Shown here piece by piece: positions 13,371-20,765 of a stretch of 20,837 bases of DNA. The notes under the pieces were generated by a model that had not been told where the DNA came from, did not search any database, and saw only the letters and a program-made list of their open reading frames with translations. Both the position numbers and the translations under genes were made by a program. The stretch is from CAYGWP01 sp964353455 (GTDB taxonomy: Bacteria; Planctomycetota; Phycisphaerae; FEN-1346). Every line of letters begins with the position of its first letter. The stretch's first letter is position 1. The DNA lies in NCBI GenBank assembly GCA_964353455.1, contig CAYGWP010000145.1, positions 1 to 20,837 of the forward strand. Direction: 5' to 3'.

Positions 13371-14069
13371 ATGGTGCCGCGGATCGACGTAATCACGCTC
13401 TTCCCCGAGGCATTCACGAACGTCTTGGAGTTGAGCATCGTCGGCCGGGCCTTGCGTGAAGGGCGGGTCCAGGTCGTACTGACGAACCTTCGGGCGTTCG
13501 CCCAGGACGAGCGCGGCACGGTGGATGATAAGCCGTTCGGCGGCGGGCCGGGCATGGTGCTGATGTGCGACCCGGTGTTCCGGGCGGTTGAGTCGGTCCA
13601 GGGGCAGGACCCGCGGCGTGGGCTGGTGGTGCTCCTTACGCCGCAGGGCGAGCGGCTGACGCAGCGGCGCGTGCGTGACCTTGCGGCGGGCGAGCGGCTG
13701 ATCCTCGTGTGCGGGCACTACGAGGGGTTTGACGAGCGGATCCGGACGCTGGCCGACCTGGAACTTTCGATCGGCGATTACGTGCTGACGGGCGGTGAAC
13801 TGCCCGCGATGGTCGTGATAGATGCGGTGGTACGTCTTTCGCCCGGGGCGCTCGGGGCGGAGGATGGGGCGCACGAAGAGAGTTTCGCGGACGGGCTGCT
13901 TGAGTATCCGCAGTACACGCGGCCGCGCGAGTTTCGCGGCATGAAGGTGCCGGCGGTGCTGCTTTCGGGCAATCATGCCGAGATTGCCCGCTGGCGGGGC
14001 GAACAGTCGCTTGAGCGGACGCGCGAGCGACGGCGCGACCTGCTGGGCGAGGCGCCCGATGAATTGTAA
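13371..14069 (+). CDS. trmD: tRNA (guanine-37-N1)-methyltransferase
   Basis: A 232-residue enzyme that methylates G37 next to the anticodon of tRNAs reading CNN codons, using S-adenosylmethionine and preventing +1 frameshifts. The trefoil-knot SPOUT signatures are clear: IDVITLFPEAF (5-15), KPFGGGPGMVL (54-64), LILVCGHYEGFDERI (109-123) and IGDYVLTGGELPAMVVIDAV (132-151). The C-terminal helical region (LLEYPQYTRP, VLLSGNHAEIARWR) is also standard, and length matches the usual 230-250. The start at 13371 lacks a clear Shine-Dalgarno; GTG at 13374 is the only close alternative. Lies in the standard rpsP-trmD-rplS order, with 111 bp of structured sequence before it. Confidence 0.97.
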   Translation: MVPRIDVITLFPEAFTNVLELSIVGRALREGRVQVVLTNLRAFAQDERGTVDDKPFGGGPGMVLMCDPVFRAVESVQGQDPRRGLVVLLTPQGERLTQRRVRDLAAGERLILVCGHYEGFDERIRTLADLELSIGDYVLTGGELPAMVVIDAVVRLSPGALGAEDGAHEESFADGLLEYPQYTRPREFRGMKVPAVLLSGNHAEIARWRGEQSLERTRERRRDLLGEAPDEL

Positions 14070-14082
14070 GAAAATATTTAGC

Positions 14083-14100
14083 CGGTCGCCGCGGCGACCG
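14083..14100 (+). repeat. 18-bp perfect palindrome between trmD and rplS
   Basis: CGGTCGCCGCGGCGACCG is self-complementary and would form a stem in the transcript. It begins 14 bases after the trmD stop and has no T-tract. The remaining 78 bp to rplS are AT-richer and hold the rplS Shine-Dalgarno (GGGCAGG). Confidence 0.6.
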
Positions 14101-14178
14101 CGTGTTTAGCCGCGACTCGAAGAGGAGCGCGTTGTAAAAACAGATTCGAGATATCAGATTCAAGAAAAGGGCAGGACC

Positions 14179-14628
14179 ATGAAGCAAGCGGCACTTGAGC
14201 GTATCGAGTCGGCGTACATGGTGAAGGACCGGCCCGATTTTCACGTCGGCGACACGGTGGATGTCGGCGTGAAGATCCACGAGGGCGACAAGGAGCGGAT
14301 CCAGGTGTTCACGGGTATCGTGATCGCCCGTCGCGGCGGGGCGGGGACGGAGACGTTCACGGCGCGACGGATCGTGGCGGGCGAAGGCGTGGAGCGAACG
14401 TTCCCGCTGCACGCCCCGAGCGTCTCGTTCATCCGCGTGGTGCGGTCGGGCAAGGTCCGGCGGGCCAAACTGCACTTCCTGCGCGAGCGCATGGGCAAGG
14501 CGACCCGCCTGGAGCAGATGCGGCGCGACCTGGGCCTTGTGCCCGGGACAAGCGCGGCCGAGGCGGGCCCGGCGGTTGCGGCCGAGGCCGCCGAGGGCGA
14601 TTCCGGCGCGGCCGACGCCAAGGCGTAG
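14179..14628 (+). CDS. rplS: 50S ribosomal protein L19 with acidic C-terminal extension
   Basis: A 149-residue protein. Residues 1-115 match L19: FHVGDTVDVGVKIHEGDKERIQVFTGIVIARRGG, ETFTARRIVAGEGVERTFPLHAPSV and VVRSGKVRRAKLHFLRER. It sits at the 30S/50S interface in bridges B6 and B8. The last 35 residues are an Ala/Glu-rich, acidic extension beyond the usual 115-residue length. The start at 14179 is preceded by GGGCAGG. Last gene of the ribosomal cluster, followed 30 bp later by a strong terminator. Confidence 0.96.
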   Translation: MKQAALERIESAYMVKDRPDFHVGDTVDVGVKIHEGDKERIQVFTGIVIARRGGAGTETFTARRIVAGEGVERTFPLHAPSVSFIRVVRSGKVRRAKLHFLRERMGKATRLEQMRRDLGLVPGTSAAEAGPAVAAEAAEGDSGAADAKA

Positions 14629-14657
14629 TCGGCCTCGCCGGTCGGCACAGTAATCTG

Positions 14658-14690
14658 CGTGCCCGCCCCATGACGGCGGGCACGTTTCTT
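14658..14690 (+). terminator. Intrinsic terminator of the rpsP-trmD-rplS cluster
   Basis: CGTGCCCGCC (14658-14667) and GGCGGGCACG (14675-14684) form a perfect 10-bp stem with a 7-base loop, followed by TTTCTT. It ends about 20 bases before the start of the ABC exporter gene, so that gene may need its own promoter or read-through. Confidence 0.85.
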
Positions 14691-14712
14691 GACGGCCGGT
14701 TCGGGGCATCCT

Positions 14713-16731
14713 ATGCGGTCATTCCTGCAAGCCCTGAAGTACTGCTGGCCATACCGGGGCCTGGTGGTCCTGGCGTGGCTGTGCGCGTTCGCCGTGGCGG
14801 GGCTGTGGGCCGGGTCCATCGGGACGGTGGTTCCCCTCTTCAACATTTTCTTCCGCGAGCCGATGCAGGGCGTGCGGTACCTGGAGAATGACCGGACTCT
14901 GGAGGCGTCGCGCGACTGGAAGGTCGCGGTGGTGACGCCCGCGCCCGAAGGTCCGAAGCCGCCGCCGTTTGAGGTTCGGGGCGACACGATCTTCGTGTCG
15001 CCGGGCGTGCGGGTCATACCGGCGGCCGAGGGCCTCGAGGCCCTTGCCCTGGAGGCGGAGCGCGACCGCCGGTCCTACGCGCCGGTCCTGCGGTGGCTGG
15101 CCGACGTTCTGCCGAAAGACCGGTTCCTCTGCCTGGGGTCGATCCTGCTGGGCGTCGTCGTCATGACGGTATTCCGCGGGGCGCTCACGTTCGCATACGA
15201 GTACCTTATCGGATACGCCACGAACCGTGCGCTGCTGGCCATCCGGATGCGGCTGTTCGACCACGTGCTGCGCGGGTCGCTCGTTTCGTATGCCACGCTC
15301 AGTCCCAGCGACATCATCAGCCGTTTCACGCAGGATTCGTTCCTGATGATGGAGGGGATGAAGACGGTCCTCGGGAAGGTCATCAGCGAGCCGTTCCGGG
15401 CGATGGTCTGTGTGGTGCTGGCGGTGTGGTTCGGGGCGAAGGTTGACCCGCGCCTGCCGGTCATCGTATTCGTGACGGGGCCGCTGGTGCTGCTCCTGGT
15501 GCGGCAGTTCTCAAGGTTGATGAGGCGGGCGACGCGCAAGGCCCTCGAGAGCCGGGCACTCATCCTCGGCACCCTTGATGAGAGCCTCTTCGGCATCCGC
15601 ATCGTGAAGGGGTACATCCTTGAGGGGCACACGCGGCGGCGGTTCTTCCAGCGTGCGCGGCGGCTGTTCAAGCAACTCCTGCGGACCATCCGCCTGCATG
15701 CCGTCACCACGCCGGTGGTGGAGACGATTTTCACGGTTGCGGTCGTCATCGCAACCATCCTGGGCGGCAAACTCGTCATTGAACACGGCCTGGGCCACGG
15801 CAATCTCGATGAGTTGCTCCTGTTCTTCGGCCTGCTGGTGGGGGCGCTCGACCCCGTTCGGAAACTGGCGAACGTCTCCAACGTCCTCCAAGAGGCCGCC
15901 AGCGCATCGGACCGCGTGTTCGCGCTTCTTAAGATCGAGCCCGAGCCGCGACACGGCGCCAAGGGGATCGCCCTGCCGCGTATCCAGCGATCCATCGAGT
16001 TCCGTGGCGTCTCGTTCTCGTATCCGACGGGCGACGAGGTCCTGCACAGCATCAACTTGGAAATCCGCCACGGCGAGACGCTGGCCGTCATCGGCCGGAC
16101 GGGCTGCGGCAAAACGACCCTCGTGAGCATGATTCCGCGGTTCTTCGTTCCGAGCAGCGGGGCGGTGCTGGTCGATGGGACGGACCTCCGCGATGTGACG
16201 CTGCGGAGCCTCCGCGAGCAGATCGCCATCGTGCCTCAGGAGACGATGCTCTTTGCCGACACGATCGGCCGGAACATCGCCCTGGGCGCCCGCCGCAGAG
16301 GCAGCACGCATCCGTCGCAGGCTGAAATCGAGGCGGCAGCCGTGGCGGCCCACGCCGACATCTTCATCCGGGCGATTCCGGAAGGGTACGATGCGCTCAT
16401 CGGCGAGCACGGAACGACCCTCTCGGGCGGCGAGAGGCAGCGGCTGGCCCTCGCGCGGGCCATCATACGCGACCCGGCCATCCTCATCCTCGACGAGGCC
16501 ACCAGTTCGCTGGACGAGGAAACCCAGGCCCTCGTTCAAGATACGCTGCGCAACTTCTCGAAGGGCCGCACGACCATCCTCATCGCTCACCGCCTCTCTA
16601 CCCTCGGCATCGCCGACCGGATCGTCATCATGGATGCCGGCCGCATCGTCGATATCGGCACGCACGAGGAACTCTTGGCCAGTTGCACGCTATATCAGCG
16701 GCTGCGCGATGTGGGCCTGGAAGGCGCGTAG
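14713..16731 (+). CDS. MsbA-like ABC exporter (fused TMD-NBD half transporter)
   Basis: A 672-residue half-transporter expected to work as a homodimer in the inner membrane, exporting lipid-type or hydrophobic substrates. The membrane domain (1-400) has hydrophobic segments at about 15-40, 137-160, 228-265 and 335-375. The nucleotide-binding domain has Walker A GRTGCGKTT (461-469), Q-loop IVPQE (506-510), signature LSGGERQR (570-577), Walker B ILILDEATSSLD (590-601) and switch histidine IAHRLS (624-629). All catalytic residues are present. A non-membrane insertion of about 90 residues lies between the first two segments (about 45-135), where MsbA-type proteins usually have a short loop. The ATG at 14713 was chosen over an upstream in-frame TTG at 14689 that overlaps the preceding terminator. 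The substrate cannot be read from sequence. Confidence 0.92.
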   Translation: MRSFLQALKYCWPYRGLVVLAWLCAFAVAGLWAGSIGTVVPLFNIFFREPMQGVRYLENDRTLEASRDWKVAVVTPAPEGPKPPPFEVRGDTIFVSPGVRVIPAAEGLEALALEAERDRRSYAPVLRWLADVLPKDRFLCLGSILLGVVVMTVFRGALTFAYEYLIGYATNRALLAIRMRLFDHVLRGSLVSYATLSPSDIISRFTQDSFLMMEGMKTVLGKVISEPFRAMVCVVLAVWFGAKVDPRLPVIVFVTGPLVLLLVRQFSRLMRRATRKALESRALILGTLDESLFGIRIVKGYILEGHTRRRFFQRARRLFKQLLRTIRLHAVTTPVVETIFTVAVVIATILGGKLVIEHGLGHGNLDELLLFFGLLVGALDPVRKLANVSNVLQEAASASDRVFALLKIEPEPRHGAKGIALPRIQRSIEFRGVSFSYPTGDEVLHSINLEIRHGETLAVIGRTGCGKTTLVSMIPRFFVPSSGAVLVDGTDLRDVTLRSLREQIAIVPQETMLFADTIGRNIALGARRRGSTHPSQAEIEAAAVAAHADIFIRAIPEGYDALIGEHGTTLSGGERQRLALARAIIRDPAILILDEATSSLDEETQALVQDTLRNFSKGRTTILIAHRLSTLGIADRIVIMDAGRIVDIGTHEELLASCTLYQRLRDVGLEGA

Positions 16732-16808
16732 GATCGCCGCGTGCTTCGCCACTGCTTCCGCGTTCGCGCAAGCGCCTTTCAACACACGACTTAGAGAGCG
16801 AGGGGCCT

Positions 16809-16828
16809 TGTGGATATCTTGTGGAGAA
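16809..16828 (-). promoter_or_regulatory. Pair of DnaA-box-like sites one helical turn apart
   Basis: TGTGGATAT (16809-16817) and TGTGGAGAA (16820-16828) each differ by one base from TGTGGATAA and are spaced 11 bp apart in the same orientation, so they face the same side of the helix. They lie in the gene-free gap 16732-16999 between the convergent ABC exporter and pseudopilin genes, about 1 kb upstream of dnaA. No AT-rich unwinding stretch is next to them. Confidence 0.45.
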
Positions 16829-16875
16829 GTTTTGGCGCCGCACGCAACCCGTTGCCGCAGCAGGACTTGCGGCAA

Positions 16876-16901
16876 AACGGCCATTCTGGCCGTTGTTAGC
16901 A
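16876..16901. terminator. Hairpin between convergent ABC exporter and pseudopilin genes
   Basis: AACGGCCA (16876-16883) and TGGCCGTT (16887-16894) form a perfect 8-bp stem with a 3-base loop. On the minus strand it is followed by TTGCC and on the plus strand by GTTAG, so it has weak T-rich tails on both sides. It is about 100 bases after the minus-strand pseudopilin stop. The rest of this 268-bp gap contains only the DnaA-box pair. Confidence 0.5.
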
Positions 16902-16999
16902 GTCTCAAGAAGGGGCCGAAAAACCGCAGAAAACTGTCGGTTTGCGGGCAGACGACCGGGGGCTGCAATTCCGACGGCTTCGGCGAGATCGACGGAGCG

Positions 17000-17548
17000 C
17001 TAGAAGCGGTTGTAGCGCTCGCCGTTCTCATCGACACGTTCGTCCGTCAGGTCGGCGTAAAACTCGCCCGTGATCTCGTTGTACCACCACCCGCCATCGC
17101 TTGAGGGGGCCGAGAATCGCGCTGCGGGGTCAGACGTATGGCGGATCAAACGGAGGTTGCTGACGGGGTTGGCCGGCATCTGCTCGATGTACGGCCCGTA
17201 GATGTGGGTCTCGTCGCGGGCGGCCGCGACGTCCCCTTGAAAATTGGTGCTCTGCGTCATCTGGCCCGCGAACGTCGCCCCATCCGGGTACCGAGCGTGC
17301 TGGTTGCGATAGACCTGGATGTGGCCGCGGATCTTCGAGAGGTTCTCCTTGAGGTTCGTGGTGGCGGCCTGCTTGGTCATGTCCCAGTACTGGGGAACCA
17401 CGATCGAGGAGATGATTGCCAAGAGGATGACGACGATGAGGATTTCGACGAGCGTGAAGGCCGGGCGGCGTCCGGAGCGGCGCGAAGGGCGTGCGCTGCC
17501 CCCGCGTTCGGCGCCCAAATCGGCCCGGCAGGCTATTGGTCGTCGCAT
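17000..17548 (-). CDS. Type IV pilin-like / type II secretion pseudopilin
   Basis: A 182-residue protein with a prepilin N-terminus: an unusually long, arginine-rich leader (1-30, ending SGRRPA), then FTLVEILIVVILLAIISSIVVPQYWD with the conserved glutamate at +5 (E35) and a hydrophobic segment to about 52. The -1 residue is alanine rather than the commoner glycine. Residues 53-90 continue as the amphipathic alpha-1 helix (TKQAATTNLKENLSKIRGHIQVYRNQH), followed by a globular pseudopilin head of GspG-like size. It would be processed by a prepilin peptidase and assembled in a pilus or secretion pseudopilus. The only ATG is at 17548, after GGCAGGG. No other secretion genes are in the window. It is divergent from dnaA. 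Confidence 0.88.
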   Translation of the reverse strand: MRRPIACRADLGAERGGSARPSRRSGRRPAFTLVEILIVVILLAIISSIVVPQYWDMTKQAATTNLKENLSKIRGHIQVYRNQHARYPDGATFAGQMTQSTNFQGDVAAARDETHIYGPYIEQMPANPVSNLRLIRHTSDPAARFSAPSSDGGWWYNEITGEFYADLTDERVDENGERYNRF

Positions 17549-17555
17549 AAGACCG

Positions 17556-17575
17556 CCCTGCCGGCAAAGGCAGGG
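17556..17575 (-). promoter_or_regulatory. Hairpin covering the pseudopilin ribosome binding site
   Basis: CCCTGCC and GGCAGGG (17556-17562/17569-17575) form a perfect 7-bp stem with a 6-base loop. On the minus strand the second arm, GGCAGGG, lies seven bases before the pseudopilin ATG and is its only Shine-Dalgarno candidate. Folding would hide it. It may also simply be a repeat: a related GCCTGCC-GACA-GGCAGGC hairpin lies after dnaA. Confidence 0.4.
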
Positions 17576-17731
17576 TCCTTTCTCCCCCCGGCAGGCCTTC
17601 CGCGATAGAGTAGGGGCACTGGGTGCGCGCGACCGCGGATGTATCCGGGTGTACTTGGCATATCGTCCTCTCGGCGGGAAGAACGTGAAAAATTTTCGTA
17701 GCGCTTTTTCCCCGCCCGCGGTATCATTACG

Positions 17732-17760
17732 TTGACGAGGCGCACTTGTTGTGGTAGGCT
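17732..17760 (+). promoter_or_regulatory. Probable dnaA promoter
   Basis: TTGACG (17732-17737), a 17-base spacer and TAGGCT (17755-17760) give a good -35 with a weaker -10. Transcription would start near 17767, with a leader of about 100 bases to dnaA. The 321-bp gap between the divergent pseudopilin and dnaA also holds an AT-rich GTGAAAAATTTTCG at about 17685-17698. No confident pseudopilin promoter is seen. Confidence 0.5.
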
Positions 17761-17869
17761 TCAGGTTGCATCATGACGGATCTTTGGTGGCGAGTGGCGC
17801 TGTCGAGAGTCGGGAGAAGCGGGCCCGCAATTCAATTATTGGACACTTATTGATTCTGGAGGCGGCCCG

Positions 17870-19288
17870 ATGGCGTCCGCGGAATGGAACTCGCCCGCGC
17901 GAGACCAATTCGCCGGGGCGGGTCACGCCGCCAACGGCGACCTGTGGCGGCAGGCGCTGGCGCTCGTGCAGGCGGAACATGCTTCGGGCGGGCGGGGCAA
18001 GGCGGCTTCGTCTGCCGCGCTCCCCCCGTGGCTCGGCCAGGCGGCGCTCGCGCCCCTTGATGCCTCGCACATGGAGGTACGGCTGCCGGAGTTCGCGCAG
18101 GCCGACGAGTTGAGCGCCGCCGTCCGGTCAGCCCTTCAGCGGGCACTTGAGCGGACGATCGGTCGCGCCGTCAGCCTCCAGTTCCGCGTCCAGCCGGCCG
18201 CAAAGCCCGGGGCTTCGGCCGACGTGCTGCCGGCTGGATGGCCCGCGCGTTTCGCGGGTCCCGAGCGCCCCCGCCTCAATCCACAGTACACCTTCGAAAA
18301 CTTCGTCACGGGCCCGTGCAACCGGATGGCCCACGCCGCGGCCCTGGCCGTAAGCGACCTCCCGGGCCGGGCTTACAACCCGCTCTTCATCCACTCGTCC
18401 GTCGGCCTCGGAAAGAGCCATCTGACGCAGGCGGTCTGCCACAAGATCCTCTCAACCCGCCCCGAAGTGATGATGATGTACGTCTCTTGCGAGGACTTCG
18501 TCAACCAGTTCATCGCGGCCATCGAAAGCGGGCACATCGAGGACTTCCGCTACCGGTTCCGGTACCTGGACGTCCTTGTGATCGACGACATCCACTTCCT
18601 TGCCGACAAGGACCGGACACAGGAGGAGTTTTTCCACACCTTTAACACCCTCTACCAGGCGCAGAAGCAGGTGGTGCTGTCGAGCGACTCTCCGCCGCAC
18701 GAGATACCGCGGCTTGAGGAGCGGCTGGTATCGCGCTTTAAGTGGGGCCTGGTGGTCCGGATAGACCGCCCCAGTTTCGAGACCCGCGTGGCGATCGTCC
18801 AGAAAAAGTCTCGGTTGAGGGGCGTCGAGTTGCCCGATGACGTCATCCGCCACATCGCAACGGTCGTCGATACGAACAACCGCGAACTCGAAGGCGCCGT
18901 CATCCGCGTCCTAGGGTATGCTTCGCTCTGCAACCGCTACGTCGATATACATCTGGCTAAGGAGGCGCTGCGGGACCTGGTGGCGTCGCCTGCACGGAAC
19001 ATCTCGATCCAGGTCATCGCCGATGCGGTGCTTCAGCGCTATAACGCGCGGCTCTCCGACCTCCAGAGCAAACGCAGGTCGCAATCCGTCGCCCTGCCGC
19101 GCCAGGTGTGCATGTATCTGGCCCGGCGACTGACGCCCCGCAGCCTCGAGGAGATCGGCGCTTTCTTTGGCGGCCGCGACCACACAACCGTCCTCCACGC
19201 TGAGCGGAAAATATCCAAGATGGCCGATCGCGATGCGGCGTTCCGAGGCGTTCTGGAGGCCATCGAGCGGGACGTAACGCGGGCATGA
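17870..19288 (+). CDS. dnaA: Chromosomal replication initiator DnaA
   Basis: A 472-residue initiator that binds DnaA boxes and opens the origin. Domain I/II (1-130) is weakly conserved. The AAA+ domain starts near PQYTFENFVTG (138-148) and has P-loop HSSVGLGKSHL (175-185), Walker B VLVIDDIHFL (235-244), sensor 1 VVLSSDSPP (268-276), arginine finger RLVSRFKWGL (285-294) and sensor 2 NNRELEGAV (336-344). Domain IV carries the DNA-recognition signature GGRDHTTVLHA (434-444). The first glycine of the P-loop is serine (S176-S177 instead of GG), while G181, K182 and S183 are kept. ATG 17870 follows GGAGG at a normal distance. Followed by a putative origin and dnaN. Confidence 0.97.
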   Translation: MASAEWNSPARDQFAGAGHAANGDLWRQALALVQAEHASGGRGKAASSAALPPWLGQAALAPLDASHMEVRLPEFAQADELSAAVRSALQRALERTIGRAVSLQFRVQPAAKPGASADVLPAGWPARFAGPERPRLNPQYTFENFVTGPCNRMAHAAALAVSDLPGRAYNPLFIHSSVGLGKSHLTQAVCHKILSTRPEVMMMYVSCEDFVNQFIAAIESGHIEDFRYRFRYLDVLVIDDIHFLADKDRTQEEFFHTFNTLYQAQKQVVLSSDSPPHEIPRLEERLVSRFKWGLVVRIDRPSFETRVAIVQKKSRLRGVELPDDVIRHIATVVDTNNRELEGAVIRVLGYASLCNRYVDIHLAKEALRDLVASPARNISIQVIADAVLQRYNARLSDLQSKRRSQSVALPRQVCMYLARRLTPRSLEEIGAFFGGRDHTTVLHAERKISKMADRDAAFRGVLEAIERDVTRA

Positions 19289-19643
19289 CAGAAGATCAAA
19301 GTTCAAGGCCTGCCGACAGGCAGGCTTAAACTCAGCGGAGTTGAATCTTGTGCAAGACGTGTGGCGCGGTTGTGGAATACCGTTGTGTTATTCACGGATC
19401 TCCTGAGGCGGGCCCGGGCACAACGGCCCAAGGGGGGTGGTGCAACCGCGGTTTCCACAGGATTTCCACATGCAGCCGAATCTTGATGTCGTGTAAGTAC
19501 TTGATTTGAAAGGACTTTCGTGCGGTTTGTCCTTGGCGGGGCGTTCTCCACAAGACTGTGAGTACTATTACTATTTTCTAATTAACCTCTAATACAAACA
19601 GAGTGATGTTGACCACTTGCCTGAGTAATTGAGGAGGACTCGC
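19289..19643. other. Putative replication origin (oriC) between dnaA and dnaN
   Basis: This 355-bp gene-free gap has several DnaA-box-like sites: TGTGGAATA (19371-19379), TTATTCACG (19388-19396), GTTTCCACA (19451-19459), ATTTCCACA (19462-19470) and TTCTCCACA (19544-19552). Boxes 3 and 4 are 11 bp apart. Twelve bases after the last box comes CTATTACTATTT (19565-19576), four consecutive matches to the complement of the DnaA-trio pattern, and the AT-rich stretch 19561-19600 follows, in an otherwise GC-rich region. Box, short spacer, trios, AT-rich DUE is the order reported for bacterial origins such as that of B. subtilis. No box is a perfect 9-mer. A dnaN promoter should lie here but I cannot pick one. 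Confidence 0.6.
19307..19328 (+). terminator. Hairpin after dnaA
   Basis: GCCTGCC-GACA-GGCAGGC (19308-19325) is a perfect 7-bp stem with a 4-base loop, followed by only TT. It begins 20 bases after the dnaA stop. It may be a terminator or a dispersed repeat; a related hairpin lies upstream of the pseudopilin gene. Confidence 0.4.
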
Positions 19644-20765
19644 ATGAAAGTTGCGTGCGATGGCGCAGTGCTTACCCGTGGCGTAATGGTGGCGTCTGGA
19701 GTAGTTGCGCTGAAGAGTCCCAAGCCGGCGCTGGGCTGTATCAAACTGGAGGCCCGGGCCGACAAGATGACCCTGTTGGCGACTGACCTTGAAGTCGGCA
19801 TACGGGTTGAATTCGATAAGATGGAGGTCCGCGAACCTGGCGACGGTCTCGTGCCTGCGGAACGCCTGCATGCGATCCTTCGGGAACTCGATGTTGATAC
19901 CGTGGTGTTGACATCGACGGAGCAGGAAACCGAGATCGTGGCCCCCGGCGCACGCTTTAAGGTGCTGGGGGACAACCCGGCCGATTTTCCGCAGGTGCCG
20001 GAGTTTCCGGAGTCCGGGGCCCTTACGGTCGCCGCGGATGACCTCGTGGGTGTTATTGAGCGGACCATCTTCGCCACCGCGAAGGAGAACACCCGCTATG
20101 CCCTCAACGGCGCACTCTGGGAAGTTTCAGGAACGTCGCTGACGCTGGTGGCGACCGATGGTCGGCGTCTCAGCATGGCCAAGACGAAGTGCAAGGACGG
20201 CCCGGCCGAGAAAATGTCGGCCATCGTCCCGAGCAAGGCGATGATGCTGATGCAGCGGTGTCTGACGGACTTCGGCGAGGCGAAGGGGCCGGTCCGGATC
20301 GTCATCCGCGAGAAAGACATCCTGATGGAAACGCCTCCGGCCGACGGCAGCCGACGCATCGTCTATTCACGCCTTGTCGATGGCCACTTCCCTAAATATG
20401 AAGATGTGATTCCGAAAGACCAGGACAAGAAGGCAACGCTCGACACTCAAGGCTTCCTGGCGGCGGTCCGAAAGGCCGCGCTCCTTACAAACGAAGAGTC
20501 GCGGGGCGTGACCCTGAAGTTCGCCCCGCAGGAACTCGTCGTCACCAGCCGCACCCCCGAAATGGGCGAGGCCGAAATCCGCATGCCGGCCGAGTATTCC
20601 GGCGAGACGATGGAAATCGGTTTCAACCCGCAGTACCTGGCCGATGCCGTCAAGGTCATCGACGCCGAGCAGTTTACCTTCAGTTTCAAGGGCCCCAGCA
20701 AACCGGGCCTCATCACCGAAGGCCGCATCTTCACCCACGTGCTGATGCCCGTGAGCATCGTGTAA
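19644..20765 (+). CDS. dnaN: DNA polymerase III sliding clamp (beta subunit)
   Basis: A 373-residue ring protein that tethers polymerase III to DNA. The three repeated clamp domains are recognisable: domain 1 MKVACDGAVLTRGVMVASGV with LATDLEVGIRVEF; domain 2 near TIFATAKENTRYALNGALWE and LVATDGRRLSMAK; domain 3 from YSRLVDGHFPKYEDVIPKD, RKAALLTNEESRGVTLKF and FNPQYLADAVKVI. Length matches the family. The C-terminus is HVLMPVSIV, whereas many clamps end in MPMRL, which lines the peptide-binding cleft. The start at 19644 has GAGGAGG six bases upstream. Its stop codon overlaps the start of the next gene (TAATG), implying translational coupling. Confidence 0.97.
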   Translation: MKVACDGAVLTRGVMVASGVVALKSPKPALGCIKLEARADKMTLLATDLEVGIRVEFDKMEVREPGDGLVPAERLHAILRELDVDTVVLTSTEQETEIVAPGARFKVLGDNPADFPQVPEFPESGALTVAADDLVGVIERTIFATAKENTRYALNGALWEVSGTSLTLVATDGRRLSMAKTKCKDGPAEKMSAIVPSKAMMLMQRCLTDFGEAKGPVRIVIREKDILMETPPADGSRRIVYSRLVDGHFPKYEDVIPKDQDKKATLDTQGFLAAVRKAALLTNEESRGVTLKFAPQELVVTSRTPEMGEAEIRMPAEYSGETMEIGFNPQYLADAVKVIDAEQFTFSFKGPSKPGLITEGRIFTHVLMPVSIV

